Shown: piece after piece, positions 44,998 through 53,570 of the stretch
Position numbering within the stretch: the first letter of the stretch is position 1
How the letters are laid out: each line of letters begins with the position of its first letter
Origin: Paeniglutamicibacter terrestris
GTDB lineage: Bacteria > Actinomycetota > Actinomycetes > Actinomycetales > Micrococcaceae
Length of the DNA stretch: 64,000 nt
Assembly (NCBI RefSeq): GCF_012271785.1
Contig: NZ_JAAWVT010000003.1
Span: 1-64,000 of the forward strand
Reading direction: 5' to 3'
Position numbers and translations under genes: made by a program
Notes under the pieces: generated by a model
What the model saw: the letters and a program-made list of their open reading frames with translations, nothing else
Databases searched by the model: none
What the model was told of the DNA's origin: nothing

Positions 44998-47694
44998 GTG
45001 AGCGAATCAACCAAAATTGTGGCAACCGATCCCCAGCGTTTACTCGTCATTGACGGGCACTCCATGGCCTTCCGGGCCTTCTATGCACTACCGGCAGAAA
45101 ACTTTGCCACCGACACCGGGCAGTACACCAATGCCGTGCACGGATTCGTGTCGATGTTGCTAACCATGATCCGGCAGCAGAAGCCTACCCACGTGGCCGT
45201 GGCCTTCGACCTGGATACCCCAACGTTCCGCTCACTGGAATACACCGAGTACAAGGGCGGCCGTAATAAGACCCCCGAGGAATTCCACGGCCAGATCGAT
45301 TTGATCCGCAAGGTCATGGAAGCGATGAATATCCCCTCGATCTCCATGGAGGGCTACGAGGCCGACGATATCTTGGCCACCTTGGCTGCCAAGGGCGAAG
45401 CTGCTGGATTCAACGTGCTGGTGGTTTCGGGCGACCGAGATGCCTTCCAAATGATCACGGAAAAGACCCTGGTGCTGTACCCCAAGAAGGGTATCTCGGA
45501 CATTCCACCGATGGACGGGGATGCCGTCGAGGCCAAGTACTTCGTGCGTCCCGAACAGTATTCGGACCTTGCAGCACTCGTGGGTGAAACCGCCGATAAC
45601 CTTCCCGGTGTCCCGGGCGTCGGCCCGAAGACCGCTGCCAAGTGGATCAACCTTTATGGAGGCCTTCCCGGCATCCTGGAGAACATTGATGCCATCAAGG
45701 GCAAGGTCGGCGATTCGCTGCGCGAACACGTGGACAACGTGACCCGCAACCGCCGCCTGAACCACCTGCTTCGCGATTTGGACTTGCCGGTCGAATTCGA
45801 GGCAATGACCTTAGAGCGCCCGAATCGCGAGGCCATCGAGGAGCTCTTTGACGCATTGCAGTTCAATACGCTGCGCAAGCGACTCTTTGACCTCTTCGGA
45901 GATGAGCCACAAGACGCCGCCGAGGAAGTCGAAATCCCCGCGGCCGAAACACTCGGTGACGCGGCGAGCCTAGACGCTTGGTTCGCTGCCCACGGCGCGC
46001 AACTGCTGGGCATGCACCCTGCCACGGTTCCCGTCACGGGTGGCACCGACGTTGTCGGCTTGGCCTTCGCCTCGGCAGATGCCACCGCCTTCATTTCCCT
46101 CGAGGAAATTGACGCGGAGACCGAAAAGTCCTTAGCGACGATTCTGGCCTCGGTGAGCTACACGAAGGCTCTGCACGACTTCAAGGACACCTACAAGCTG
46201 TTGAAAAACCGTGGGCTTGAGCTCGCTGGGGTCGTTGATGACACCATGATCACCGCCTACCTGATTCAGCCCGATCGCCGCAGCCACGAACTGCACGATA
46301 TTGCCCAGCAGCACCTGCGCTTCGCGCTTGATACCACCGAGGCTCCTGCCAACGGTCAGCTCGCCCTGGATCTTGAGGGCCCGGATGTGGCGACCCCCGC
46401 GGTTCGCGGTGCCTACGCAGTGCGTGAACTGAGCCTGTACCTGGCCGGCATGTTGGTAGAGCGTGGGGGAGCGCAACTGCTCACCGAGCTGGAAATGCCG
46501 CTTTCGCTGATTCTGGCGCGGATGGAAATGGCGGGCATCGCCGTGGATACCGCCAAGCTTGACGGACTCTACGAGGATTTCACCACCACCATCAACCGAG
46601 CCACCGAAGAAGCATTTGCTGCCATTGGCCACGAGGTTAATCTCTCCAGCCCCAAGCAGCTGCAGGTGGTGCTCTTTGAAGAACTGGATCTGCCCAAGAC
46701 CAAGAAAATCAAGACCGGATTCACCACCGATGCCGAGTCACTGGCCGATCTTCTGGTCAAGACCGGACACCCGTTCCTGGTTGCCTTGATGGCCTACCGC
46801 GACGCAACCAAGCTGCGCCAAACCGTCGAAGGCCTGCGCAAGGCTACTGCCTCCGATTCACGCATTCACACCACCTACGCGCAGACCGTCGCAGCTACCG
46901 GACGGCTGTCCTCGCTGAACCCCAACCTGCAGAACATCCCCGTTCGTTCGGAAGAAGGCCGGCGCATCCGCGAGGTCTTCGTGGTGGGCGAGGGCTACGA
47001 AACGCTGCTCACCGCCGACTACTCGCAGATCGAAATGCGCATCATGGCGCACCTATCCGGCGACGAGGGCTTGATCCAGGCCTACAAGGACGGCGAGGAC
47101 CTGCACCGTTTTGTCGGTTCACACGTCTTCGGCGTTGAACCAGCGGAGGTCACCTCCGAGATGCGATCCAAGGTCAAGGCCATGAGCTACGGTCTGGCCT
47201 ATGGACTGAGTTCCTTCGGGCTTTCCAAGCAGCTGAAGATCTCCGTCGATGAGGCCAGGACCTTGATGAAGGACTACTTCTCGCGGTTTGGCGCGGTGCG
47301 TGATTACCTGCGCGCGGTAGTCGATCAGGCTCGCAAGGATGGTTACACCGAGACGATCTTTGGCCGCCGACGCTACCTGCCGGAACTCGCCAGCGACAAC
47401 CGCCAGCTGCGTGACATCGCCGAACGTGCGGCTCTCAACGCCCCCATCCAGGGGTCCGCAGCCGACATCATCAAACGCGCCATGCTTGGCGTCGAAGAAG
47501 GATTGGCTTCGGCCGGTCTGAAATCTCGCATGCTTTTGCAGGTCCATGACGAACTCGTCCTCGAAGTGGCGCCGGGTGAACTGGAGACCGTGGAAAAGAT
47601 CGTGCGCGACAAGATGGGTGCGGCCGCAGACCTAGCCGTTCCGCTGGATGTCCACGTGGGTATCGGAACGTCCTGGCAGGACGCCGGACACTAA
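44998..47694 (+). CDS. polA: DNA polymerase I
   Basis: Repair and Okazaki-fragment polymerase of 898 residues. The N-terminal 5'-3' exonuclease domain runs to about residue 290 (LLVIDGHSMAFRAFYAL, EGYEADDILATLA, GVPGVGPKTA). The 3'-5' exonuclease-like domain follows. The polymerase domain has TGRLSSLNPNLQNIP, ADYSQIEMRIMAH, the O-helix KAMSYGLAYGLS and VHDELVLEV. The GTG at 44998 is preferred to the earlier in-frame ATG because TAGGCT (44985-44990) lies 7 nt upstream (leaderless) and the length then matches actinobacterial PolA. Confidence 0.97.
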   Translation: MSESTKIVATDPQRLLVIDGHSMAFRAFYALPAENFATDTGQYTNAVHGFVSMLLTMIRQQKPTHVAVAFDLDTPTFRSLEYTEYKGGRNKTPEEFHGQIDLIRKVMEAMNIPSISMEGYEADDILATLAAKGEAAGFNVLVVSGDRDAFQMITEKTLVLYPKKGISDIPPMDGDAVEAKYFVRPEQYSDLAALVGETADNLPGVPGVGPKTAAKWINLYGGLPGILENIDAIKGKVGDSLREHVDNVTRNRRLNHLLRDLDLPVEFEAMTLERPNREAIEELFDALQFNTLRKRLFDLFGDEPQDAAEEVEIPAAETLGDAASLDAWFAAHGAQLLGMHPATVPVTGGTDVVGLAFASADATAFISLEEIDAETEKSLATILASVSYTKALHDFKDTYKLLKNRGLELAGVVDDTMITAYLIQPDRRSHELHDIAQQHLRFALDTTEAPANGQLALDLEGPDVATPAVRGAYAVRELSLYLAGMLVERGGAQLLTELEMPLSLILARMEMAGIAVDTAKLDGLYEDFTTTINRATEEAFAAIGHEVNLSSPKQLQVVLFEELDLPKTKKIKTGFTTDAESLADLLVKTGHPFLVALMAYRDATKLRQTVEGLRKATASDSRIHTTYAQTVAATGRLSSLNPNLQNIPVRSEEGRRIREVFVVGEGYETLLTADYSQIEMRIMAHLSGDEGLIQAYKDGEDLHRFVGSHVFGVEPAEVTSEMRSKVKAMSYGLAYGLSSFGLSKQLKISVDEARTLMKDYFSRFGAVRDYLRAVVDQARKDGYTETIFGRRRYLPELASDNRQLRDIAERAALNAPIQGSAADIIKRAMLGVEEGLASAGLKSRMLLQVHDELVLEVAPGELETVEKIVRDKMGAAADLAVPLDVHVGIGTSWQDAGH

Positions 47695-47801
47695 TGCCAC
47701 GGCAGCTGCGCGGCAATACGGACTCCCGTCGCCTTCGGTGGCAAAGTCCGGAGCCCCACGCCGCGATCGCTGCCGAGGTTTTTACCAGTCGTAGTATCCT
47801 G

Positions 47802-47833
47802 CCGATGCTGAGGGGAAGACACCTCAGCATCGG
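47802..47833 (+). terminator. First of two tandem hairpins after polA
   Basis: A perfect 12-bp stem (47802-47813 with 47822-47833) with an 8-nt loop, GC-rich and without a T run. TATCCT at 47795-47800 immediately precedes it and could be a -10 box, in which case this hairpin would lie at the 5' end of a transcript. Confidence 0.55.
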
Positions 47834-47849
47834 TCAAGCCGTGGGGTCA

Positions 47850-47895
47850 TGCGCGGTGCCAACAACGAACATCGAGGGCACCGCGCACCATTTTT
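47850..47895 (+). terminator. Intrinsic terminator between polA and the Eis-like gene
   Basis: A perfect 11-bp stem (47850-47860 with 47877-47887), 16-nt loop, then CCATTTTT. It separates polA from the next gene, whose ATG is 37 nt further on. Confidence 0.8.
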
Positions 47896-47931
47896 ACCCC
47901 CACCCGTATCGATCGGAAAGCGTCAATAACT

Positions 47932-49227
47932 ATGAGTGAAGAGAACACGATCCGCATTAATCGATTCGAACCCACACTTATCGACGGTGCCCCGGACGCA
48001 CAAACGTCCTTGATGCTCTCGTCCATCAGCCGTGGATTCCACGAACTCGAGCTTGACGACGATGACCTGAAGACTCTGGCTCAGATCAATGCGAACGAGA
48101 ACACCACGTTCACGGCGGCCTACGATGAGGCGGCAGTTCAGCCGTCGCTGCATGCAGATGCCCCCGTTGCGACCTACGCCTCGTTGCCCGGGACACTGAA
48201 TATCGGCGGCGGAAATCTCATGCCGGTCCACCAGATCACCGCGGTGACCGTCAGCCCCACCCACCGCCGCCGCGGCCTGCTGCGGCAAATCATCACCGAG
48301 GACCTGCGCTTGGCGCGTGATGCCGGGGTGGCGTTCGCCGCGCTGACCGCATCGGAAGCCACCATTTATGGACGCTTCGGCTTCGGGCGGGTCACCCAAC
48401 GCGCCAGGTTCACGCTCAAGGTCTCCGGCGGGCTGCCCCTGCGCGGCACCAGCGAGGGCACCGTGGTGGCCATCAAACCCCAAGAGCTGAGCAAGTATGC
48501 CCCGGCCATCTTCGCCGCCGCTCACGCACGGACACTTGGCTCGGTCAGTGCCACACAATTCGACGTGGGTCAGGCAGCGGGTCTCTGGGAAAACCACGAT
48601 TCGCCCAAGCCGGCAAAAAACCTCCGTGCGGCGCTGCATCTAGATGCCCAGGGGCGCCCCGACGGCTTCATGAGTTATAAGTTCTCCGGCTGGCAGGTTG
48701 TCCCTCCCACCATGGAAATTGGCCAGATGTGCGCCGTGACGGGTGCCGGACGCCGAGATCTGATGGCTTACCTCGCATCTCACGACCTGGTGGAAAAGAT
48801 CACCGGCCGCGGGCCCATCGACGACATCCTGCCTTCCGCGCTTCACAATCCCCGGGACTACAAGGTCACCGCCCAGGGGGACCACCTGTGGTTGCGCATT
48901 CTGGATATCAAAACCGCGCTCACGGCACGGACGTACAACGGTGAGGGAAGCATCCGCTTGCGGGTCATCGACGATCTGGGATTGACCTCCGGCGATTGGG
49001 AATTGAGTGTGCAAGATTCCGTCGCCCGAGTGCACCCCGCCATGGCCGGTAGTGAGCCGGATGTCACGATCGATATCCGCGATCTGGCTTCGCTCTACCT
49101 CGGTGGTTTCCGGGCCACCCATCTGGCTCAGGCCGGAGTATTGATCGTTCACCAGGCAGCGGCACTGGCCACCCTCGATGCGCTCTTTGCCACCAATACC
49201 GTCCCCTACTGCCAGGCGGACTTCTAG
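47932..49227 (+). CDS. Eis-like GNAT acetyltransferase
   Basis: A 431-residue protein with the three-part plan of the Eis family. The N-terminal GNAT domain has ITAVTVSPTHRRRGLLRQII and ASEATIYGRFGFG, a second GNAT-like domain follows, and the C-terminal SCP2-like domain starts near residue 320. The C-terminus (YCQADF) supplies the terminal carboxylate used in Eis catalysis. Family members acetylate amines, including aminoglycosides in mycobacteria, but the natural substrate here is unknown. GGAAAG lies about 10 nt before the ATG. Confidence 0.9.
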   Translation: MSEENTIRINRFEPTLIDGAPDAQTSLMLSSISRGFHELELDDDDLKTLAQINANENTTFTAAYDEAAVQPSLHADAPVATYASLPGTLNIGGGNLMPVHQITAVTVSPTHRRRGLLRQIITEDLRLARDAGVAFAALTASEATIYGRFGFGRVTQRARFTLKVSGGLPLRGTSEGTVVAIKPQELSKYAPAIFAAAHARTLGSVSATQFDVGQAAGLWENHDSPKPAKNLRAALHLDAQGRPDGFMSYKFSGWQVVPPTMEIGQMCAVTGAGRRDLMAYLASHDLVEKITGRGPIDDILPSALHNPRDYKVTAQGDHLWLRILDIKTALTARTYNGEGSIRLRVIDDLGLTSGDWELSVQDSVARVHPAMAGSEPDVTIDIRDLASLYLGGFRATHLAQAGVLIVHQAAALATLDALFATNTVPYCQADF

Positions 49228-49231
49228 GATC

Positions 49232-50170
49232 ATGACCAGTACTGCACCACGATCCACCCTGACCGGACGCCGCTCCGTGCTCGCTGCCCTGCTGGGAGCC
49301 AGTGCAACCCTTCTTGGTGCCTGCGCCGCTGACCCGGCATCACCCACGGCCCCGGTGAGCACCCCGCCGCCAACTCCGAGACCAACCGCGACCGCGGTCA
49401 GCTCTGCGCCATCGTCGTCCACGGCCTCGGCGGCGGCTCCTCAAAAGAGTATTCCCAGCCGCCAGACCGTGGTGGCCGCTCACGCCGGGAAACCTGCCGG
49501 CGCCTTTGGTCTGGAAATTCCCGGCATCAAACTGGGTCTACCGCCCGGTGCGCGCGGTGCAGCCCTGACCTTTGATGCTTGTGGGGGAAAACACGGTGCG
49601 GGTTATGACGCGAAATTGATCGCCGCGCTGCGCAAGCACCAGGCTCCAGCCACCTTGTTTATCAATAGTCGCTGGGCACAAACCAATGCCTCACTGCTGC
49701 GCGATTTGATTGCCGACCCGCTCTTTGAGATCGCCAATCACGGCACCTCGCACGCACCGCTCACCAGTCGGGGGCAAGCAGCCTATGGCATCCCGGGCAC
49801 CAAAACGGTGGGGGAAGCCTACGACGAGGTCGTGGGAAACCAACACTATTTGGCCGACGAATTTGGTGTTGAGGCGAAGTTCTTCCGTTCCGGCACCGCG
49901 CACATGGATGAACTCGGTGCCGCAATATGCCGGGACGTGGGGCTCATTCCGATGAACTTCACCATCAATCTGGACGCCGGAGCGACGTTCCCGCTCGCTA
50001 CCGTGGCGGCCCAAACCATGCAGCTAGGCGCCGCTGACGTGGGAATTGCGCACTTTAATCAACCGTCTTCGGCTACCTCGGCCGGAGTAGCCCGGGCGCT
50101 TCCGGGGCTGATCGAAAAGCTCGAGTCCAAAAATCTACGCCTGCTCACACTTTCGGCGGCCTTCGCCTGA
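49232..50170 (+). CDS. Polysaccharide deacetylase family lipoprotein
   Basis: A 312-residue exported NodB-type deacetylase. The N-terminus has a twin-arginine (TGRRSVL), a hydrophobic stretch and a lipobox LLGAC with Cys31, so it is probably a Tat-exported lipoprotein. A Pro/Thr/Ser-rich linker (about 35-75) follows. The catalytic domain has ALTFDACGGKHG (Asp) and IANHGTSHAPL (metal-binding His pair). The ATG is 2 nt after the eis-like stop. The target could be a cell-wall or capsule sugar. Confidence 0.88.
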   Translation: MTSTAPRSTLTGRRSVLAALLGASATLLGACAADPASPTAPVSTPPPTPRPTATAVSSAPSSSTASAAAPQKSIPSRQTVVAAHAGKPAGAFGLEIPGIKLGLPPGARGAALTFDACGGKHGAGYDAKLIAALRKHQAPATLFINSRWAQTNASLLRDLIADPLFEIANHGTSHAPLTSRGQAAYGIPGTKTVGEAYDEVVGNQHYLADEFGVEAKFFRSGTAHMDELGAAICRDVGLIPMNFTINLDAGATFPLATVAAQTMQLGAADVGIAHFNQPSSATSAGVARALPGLIEKLESKNLRLLTLSAAFA

Positions 50171-50212
50171 GTTATCGTGCTTTTTGGGTTGACAAGATTC
50201 GGATTTGACGTT

Positions 50213-50242
50213 TTGACCCGGCAGGGTGTGGGGGAATAGACT
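50213..50242 (+). promoter_or_regulatory. rpsA promoter
   Basis: TTGACC (50213-50218) and TAGACT (50237-50242) with an 18-bp spacer make a strong consensus-like promoter. Two more TTGAC boxes lie just upstream at 50189 and 50205. Transcription would start near 50250, giving a leader of about 105 nt before rpsA. Confidence 0.65.
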
Positions 50243-50354
50243 AGGTGAGCGTGTTCCGGCTACTGCCGTGCCCGCACTCAAGCTAAATTCGGAATATGCC
50301 GGGGCTTCCGGCTGACCGACTCATACAGACTATCCACATCGGAGTCCCTACTAC

Positions 50355-51821
50355 ATGACCATCACCTCCAACGAGAAGACCAGCGCACCGGTCGTTGCAA
50401 TCAACGACATCGGATCTGCTGAAGACTTCCTCGCTGCCGTCGACGCCACCATCAAGTACTTCAACGATGGCGACCTCGTCGAAGGCACCGTCGTCAAGGT
50501 TGACCGCGACGAAGTCCTGCTCGACATCGGTTACAAGACCGAAGGTGTCATTCCTTCCCGCGAACTTTCCATCAAGCACGACGTAGATCCGGGCGACGTT
50601 GTCGCCGTCGGTGACCTCGTCGAGGCCCTCGTCCTCACCAAAGAGGACAAGGAAGGTCGTTTGATCCTGTCCAAGAAGCGTGCTCAGTACGAGCGTGCTT
50701 GGGGCGACATCGAAAAGATCAAGGAAGAAGACGGAGTCGTTACCGGCACCGTCATCGAGGTGGTCAAGGGCGGCCTTATCCTCGACATCGGCCTGCGCGG
50801 CTTCTTGCCGGCATCGCTCGTCGAAATGCGCCGTGTGCGCGATCTGGCTCCGTACATCGGCCAGGAAATCGAAGCCAAGATCATCGAGCTGGACAAGAAC
50901 CGCAACAACGTTGTTCTTTCCCGCCGTGCATGGCTCGAGCAGACTCAGTCCGAGGTTCGCTCCACGTTCCTCAACAAGCTGGAAAAGGGCCAGGTTCGTC
51001 CCGGCGTTGTTTCCTCCATCGTCAACTTCGGTGCATTCGTGGACCTTGGCGGCGTAGACGGTCTCGTCCACGTTTCCGAGCTGTCCTGGAAGCACATCGA
51101 CCACCCGTCCGAGGTTGTCGAAGTTGGCCAGGAAGTCACCGTCGAGGTTCTCGAGGTCGACCTGGACCGCGAGCGTGTTTCGCTCTCGCTCAAGGCCACC
51201 CAGGAAGATCCTTGGCAGACCTTCGCCCGCACCCACGCCCTCGGGCAGGTTGTTCCGGGTAAGGTCACCAAGCTGGTTCCGTTCGGTGCATTCGTTCGCG
51301 TCGAAGACGGAATCGAAGGCCTCGTACACATCTCCGAGCTGGCCGTGCGCCACGTGGAGCTGGCCGAGCAGGTTGTCTCCGTTGGCGACGAACTGTTTGT
51401 CAAGGTCATCGACATCGACCTCGAGCGTCGTCGTATCTCGCTGTCCCTCAAGCAGGCTAACGAGGGCGTAGATCCCGAAGGCACCGAATTCGATCCGGCA
51501 CTCTACGGCATGGCCGCAGAGTACGACGAAGAGGGCAACTACAAGTACCCGGAGGGCTTCGATCCGGAGTCCAACGAGTGGCTTGAAGGCTTCGAGACCC
51601 AGCGCGCAGCTTGGGAGCAGCAGTACGCTGACGCCCAGACTCGCTGGGAAGCTCACAAGAAGCAGGTTGCTCAGCACGTTGCTGACGACGCAGCAGCAGA
51701 TTCGGCTCCGGCCGAGTCCGCTACCTCGTCCTACTCCTCGGATGCTCCGGCAACCGAGGCCGGCACCCTGGCATCCGACGAAGCACTCGCAGCACTGCGC
51801 GAGAAGCTTGCCGGCGCCTAA
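50355..51821 (+). CDS. rpsA: 30S ribosomal protein S1
   Basis: Binds mRNA on the small ribosomal subunit. The 488-residue protein has four S1 domains, at about 35-105, 122-190, 207-278 and 293-364. Domains 3 and 4 are best conserved (VNFGAFVDLGGVDGLVHVSEL; VPFGAFVRVEDGIEGLVHISEL). The remaining ~120 residues are acidic then Ala/Ser-rich and probably disordered. Four rather than six S1 domains is the usual actinobacterial form. An 18-bp hairpin terminator follows. Confidence 0.97.
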   Translation: MTITSNEKTSAPVVAINDIGSAEDFLAAVDATIKYFNDGDLVEGTVVKVDRDEVLLDIGYKTEGVIPSRELSIKHDVDPGDVVAVGDLVEALVLTKEDKEGRLILSKKRAQYERAWGDIEKIKEEDGVVTGTVIEVVKGGLILDIGLRGFLPASLVEMRRVRDLAPYIGQEIEAKIIELDKNRNNVVLSRRAWLEQTQSEVRSTFLNKLEKGQVRPGVVSSIVNFGAFVDLGGVDGLVHVSELSWKHIDHPSEVVEVGQEVTVEVLEVDLDRERVSLSLKATQEDPWQTFARTHALGQVVPGKVTKLVPFGAFVRVEDGIEGLVHISELAVRHVELAEQVVSVGDELFVKVIDIDLERRRISLSLKQANEGVDPEGTEFDPALYGMAAEYDEEGNYKYPEGFDPESNEWLEGFETQRAAWEQQYADAQTRWEAHKKQVAQHVADDAAADSAPAESATSSYSSDAPATEAGTLASDEALAALREKLAGA

Positions 51822-51866
51822 GCCACACACTTTTGATGAATCACTGATTCACCCGAAGTAACCTAG

Positions 51867-51905
51867 CGAAGGGCCCCTTCCGCCACTGGCGGAAGGGGCC
51901 CTTCG
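51867..51905 (+). terminator. Terminator-like hairpin after rpsA
   Basis: A perfect 18-bp inverted repeat (51867-51884 with 51888-51905) with a 3-nt loop starts 45 nt after the rpsA stop. It lacks a T run on either side, but its symmetry would let it act on both strands, separating rpsA from the convergent hydrolase gene. Confidence 0.82.
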
Positions 51906-52025
51906 TCGTACCCGGGATGTTTAGGCGACGGCTCAACCGCGACAAAACAACCATGGCGGCCCCGCGCCGAGAAGCTGCGAAACCGCCATGGATGCTCTTC
52001 TGTGTTGAAAGAAGGTAGGAGTCGA

Positions 52026-52595
52026 TCAGTCGATGACGGCCACGGCGCGGAAGATGACCTCATCGGCACGCCGCAGCGAGAAGTCCTGATTGGGATAGTC
52101 GAGCGTGGCAAAGTACGCGTTGGTATGAGCGATGATCTGATCCCCGGTTAACGACTGCCCCTCGAAGGTGGCAGCCCCGGTGGTGTGGGCATCACGGACG
52201 ACCGTGACGTCATAGCCCATCGAAGCGGCGCGACCGGCGGCGGTACGCACACAATAATCCGACTGTGCACCGCAGATCACCAGGTTCCCGATGTCCTCGG
52301 CGATCAACGAGGCGTGTAGTCCCGTCCCGGTAAAGGCATCGCGGTAAGACTTGTGGATTCGGTGTTCGGAATCTTGTGGCTGAAGTGGGGAGACCAATCG
52401 CCACGCGGTGGAGTGGCGTTCGAATTCGCGTTCATCCTGCACCCAGTAGATGGGTGTGCCGGTGTCGCGAGCGCGGGACACGAGGTCCTGTACGCGGGCG
52501 ATGACCTTCTTGGGATGCACACAGTATTCCAATACGCCGTTCTGCATGTCGATGATGACCAGTGCCGTTTTTGTGCCTGCGAGTTGCTCGTCCAT
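52026..52595 (-). CDS. Isochorismatase-like cysteine hydrolase
   Basis: A 189-residue hydrolase with the complete catalytic triad of the family: Asp16 (LVIIDMQNG), Lys82 (RIHKSYRDAF) and Cys115 (ICGAQSDYCVRTAA). Family members cleave isochorismate, nicotinamide, carbamoyl or ureido compounds; the substrate here is not clear. It is divergent from the PIG-L gene at 52672. Confidence 0.9.
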   Translation of the reverse strand: MDEQLAGTKTALVIIDMQNGVLEYCVHPKKVIARVQDLVSRARDTGTPIYWVQDEREFERHSTAWRLVSPLQPQDSEHRIHKSYRDAFTGTGLHASLIAEDIGNLVICGAQSDYCVRTAAGRAASMGYDVTVVRDAHTTGAATFEGQSLTGDQIIAHTNAYFATLDYPNQDFSLRRADEVIFRAVAVID

Positions 52596-52671
52596 GGAAG
52601 CAGTATTGCATCACTTGGACTCCGGCAGTACGAACCTCGCCCGTGGCGTCGCAGGAGACTAAAATGTGGCC

Positions 52672-53463
52672 ATGAATGAGCCGCATTCCATCGCGGTCAT
52701 TGTCGCGCATCCCGACGATGACGCCTACGGGTGCGCCGGATCCATTGCCCTGCACGAGGATGATCCCGGGTTCCGCTTTATCCTGGTGCTGGCCACCGAT
52801 GGGGCAGCGGGTCAAATTTCCGCCGGTGTCCAAGCCACCGCCGACACTCTCGGAGCCGTCCGGCGGATGGAAAGTGCCAACGCGTGGCGTGCCCACGGCA
52901 CCATCCCGGCGCGCCACGAATGGCTCGGTTACGACGACGGAGAGCTCGCTCGGGTGGACTTCGAAGAATTGGTGCAGCGCGTGATGGACATCCTGCTGGC
53001 GGAACGGCCGCAAGTGGTCGCGACGTTCGGACCGGACGGAATCACCGGACACCGTGACCACATCATGATCGGGCGCGCCACCGATGAGGCCTTTGATCGG
53101 GCCCGCCGGATACCCGGACCGGGGCTGCGGCGCCTGGTCCACGGGGCGATCAGGGCCTCCACGCTGGAACGCTGGAACGTGGTGCGCCAGCGGTCGGGAC
53201 TTCCCGGTTGGGACCCGGAGAAGGAGTACCAGCTGCGCCCGGTTCCCGATGAGCTCATCGACATTGAGGTCGATACTTCCGCGGTGAGTTCACGCATTGT
53301 GGCCGGATTGCTGGAGCACCGTAGCCAGCGCGATGTGCTCTTGGAGTCGGTCAACACGGTGTCTCGCTGGGAACGGGTGGTCTCACGTGAACCGGCGGTG
53401 CTCAGCTGGCCGCCGCGGGCCGCCGGGCAGCCACTGCTGCGAGATCTCTTCGAGGGACTCTGA
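52672..53463 (+). CDS. PIG-L family deacetylase
   Basis: A 263-residue zinc-dependent N-acetyl-glucosaminyl deacetylase of the MshB/Mca superfamily. The metal site is AHPDDD near the N-terminus and GITGHRDH further on. The group serves mycothiol synthesis (MshB), mycothiol conjugate cleavage (Mca) or unrelated sugars; this one cannot be placed exactly. TAAAAT (52660-52665) lies 6 nt before the ATG at 52672 (leaderless). A GTG at 52666, with GCAGGAG 8 nt upstream, is an alternative start two codons earlier. Confidence 0.9.
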   Translation: MNEPHSIAVIVAHPDDDAYGCAGSIALHEDDPGFRFILVLATDGAAGQISAGVQATADTLGAVRRMESANAWRAHGTIPARHEWLGYDDGELARVDFEELVQRVMDILLAERPQVVATFGPDGITGHRDHIMIGRATDEAFDRARRIPGPGLRRLVHGAIRASTLERWNVVRQRSGLPGWDPEKEYQLRPVPDELIDIEVDTSAVSSRIVAGLLEHRSQRDVLLESVNTVSRWERVVSREPAVLSWPPRAAGQPLLRDLFEGL

Positions 53464-53570
53464 AACACCAACAATCTCCTCCCATCGAGCACACGGAATC
53501 ACCCCCATTGATGATGCTTGCGCGCGATGCACCGACATATCCTTATAAAAACTCATCAAGGGGACATGAC

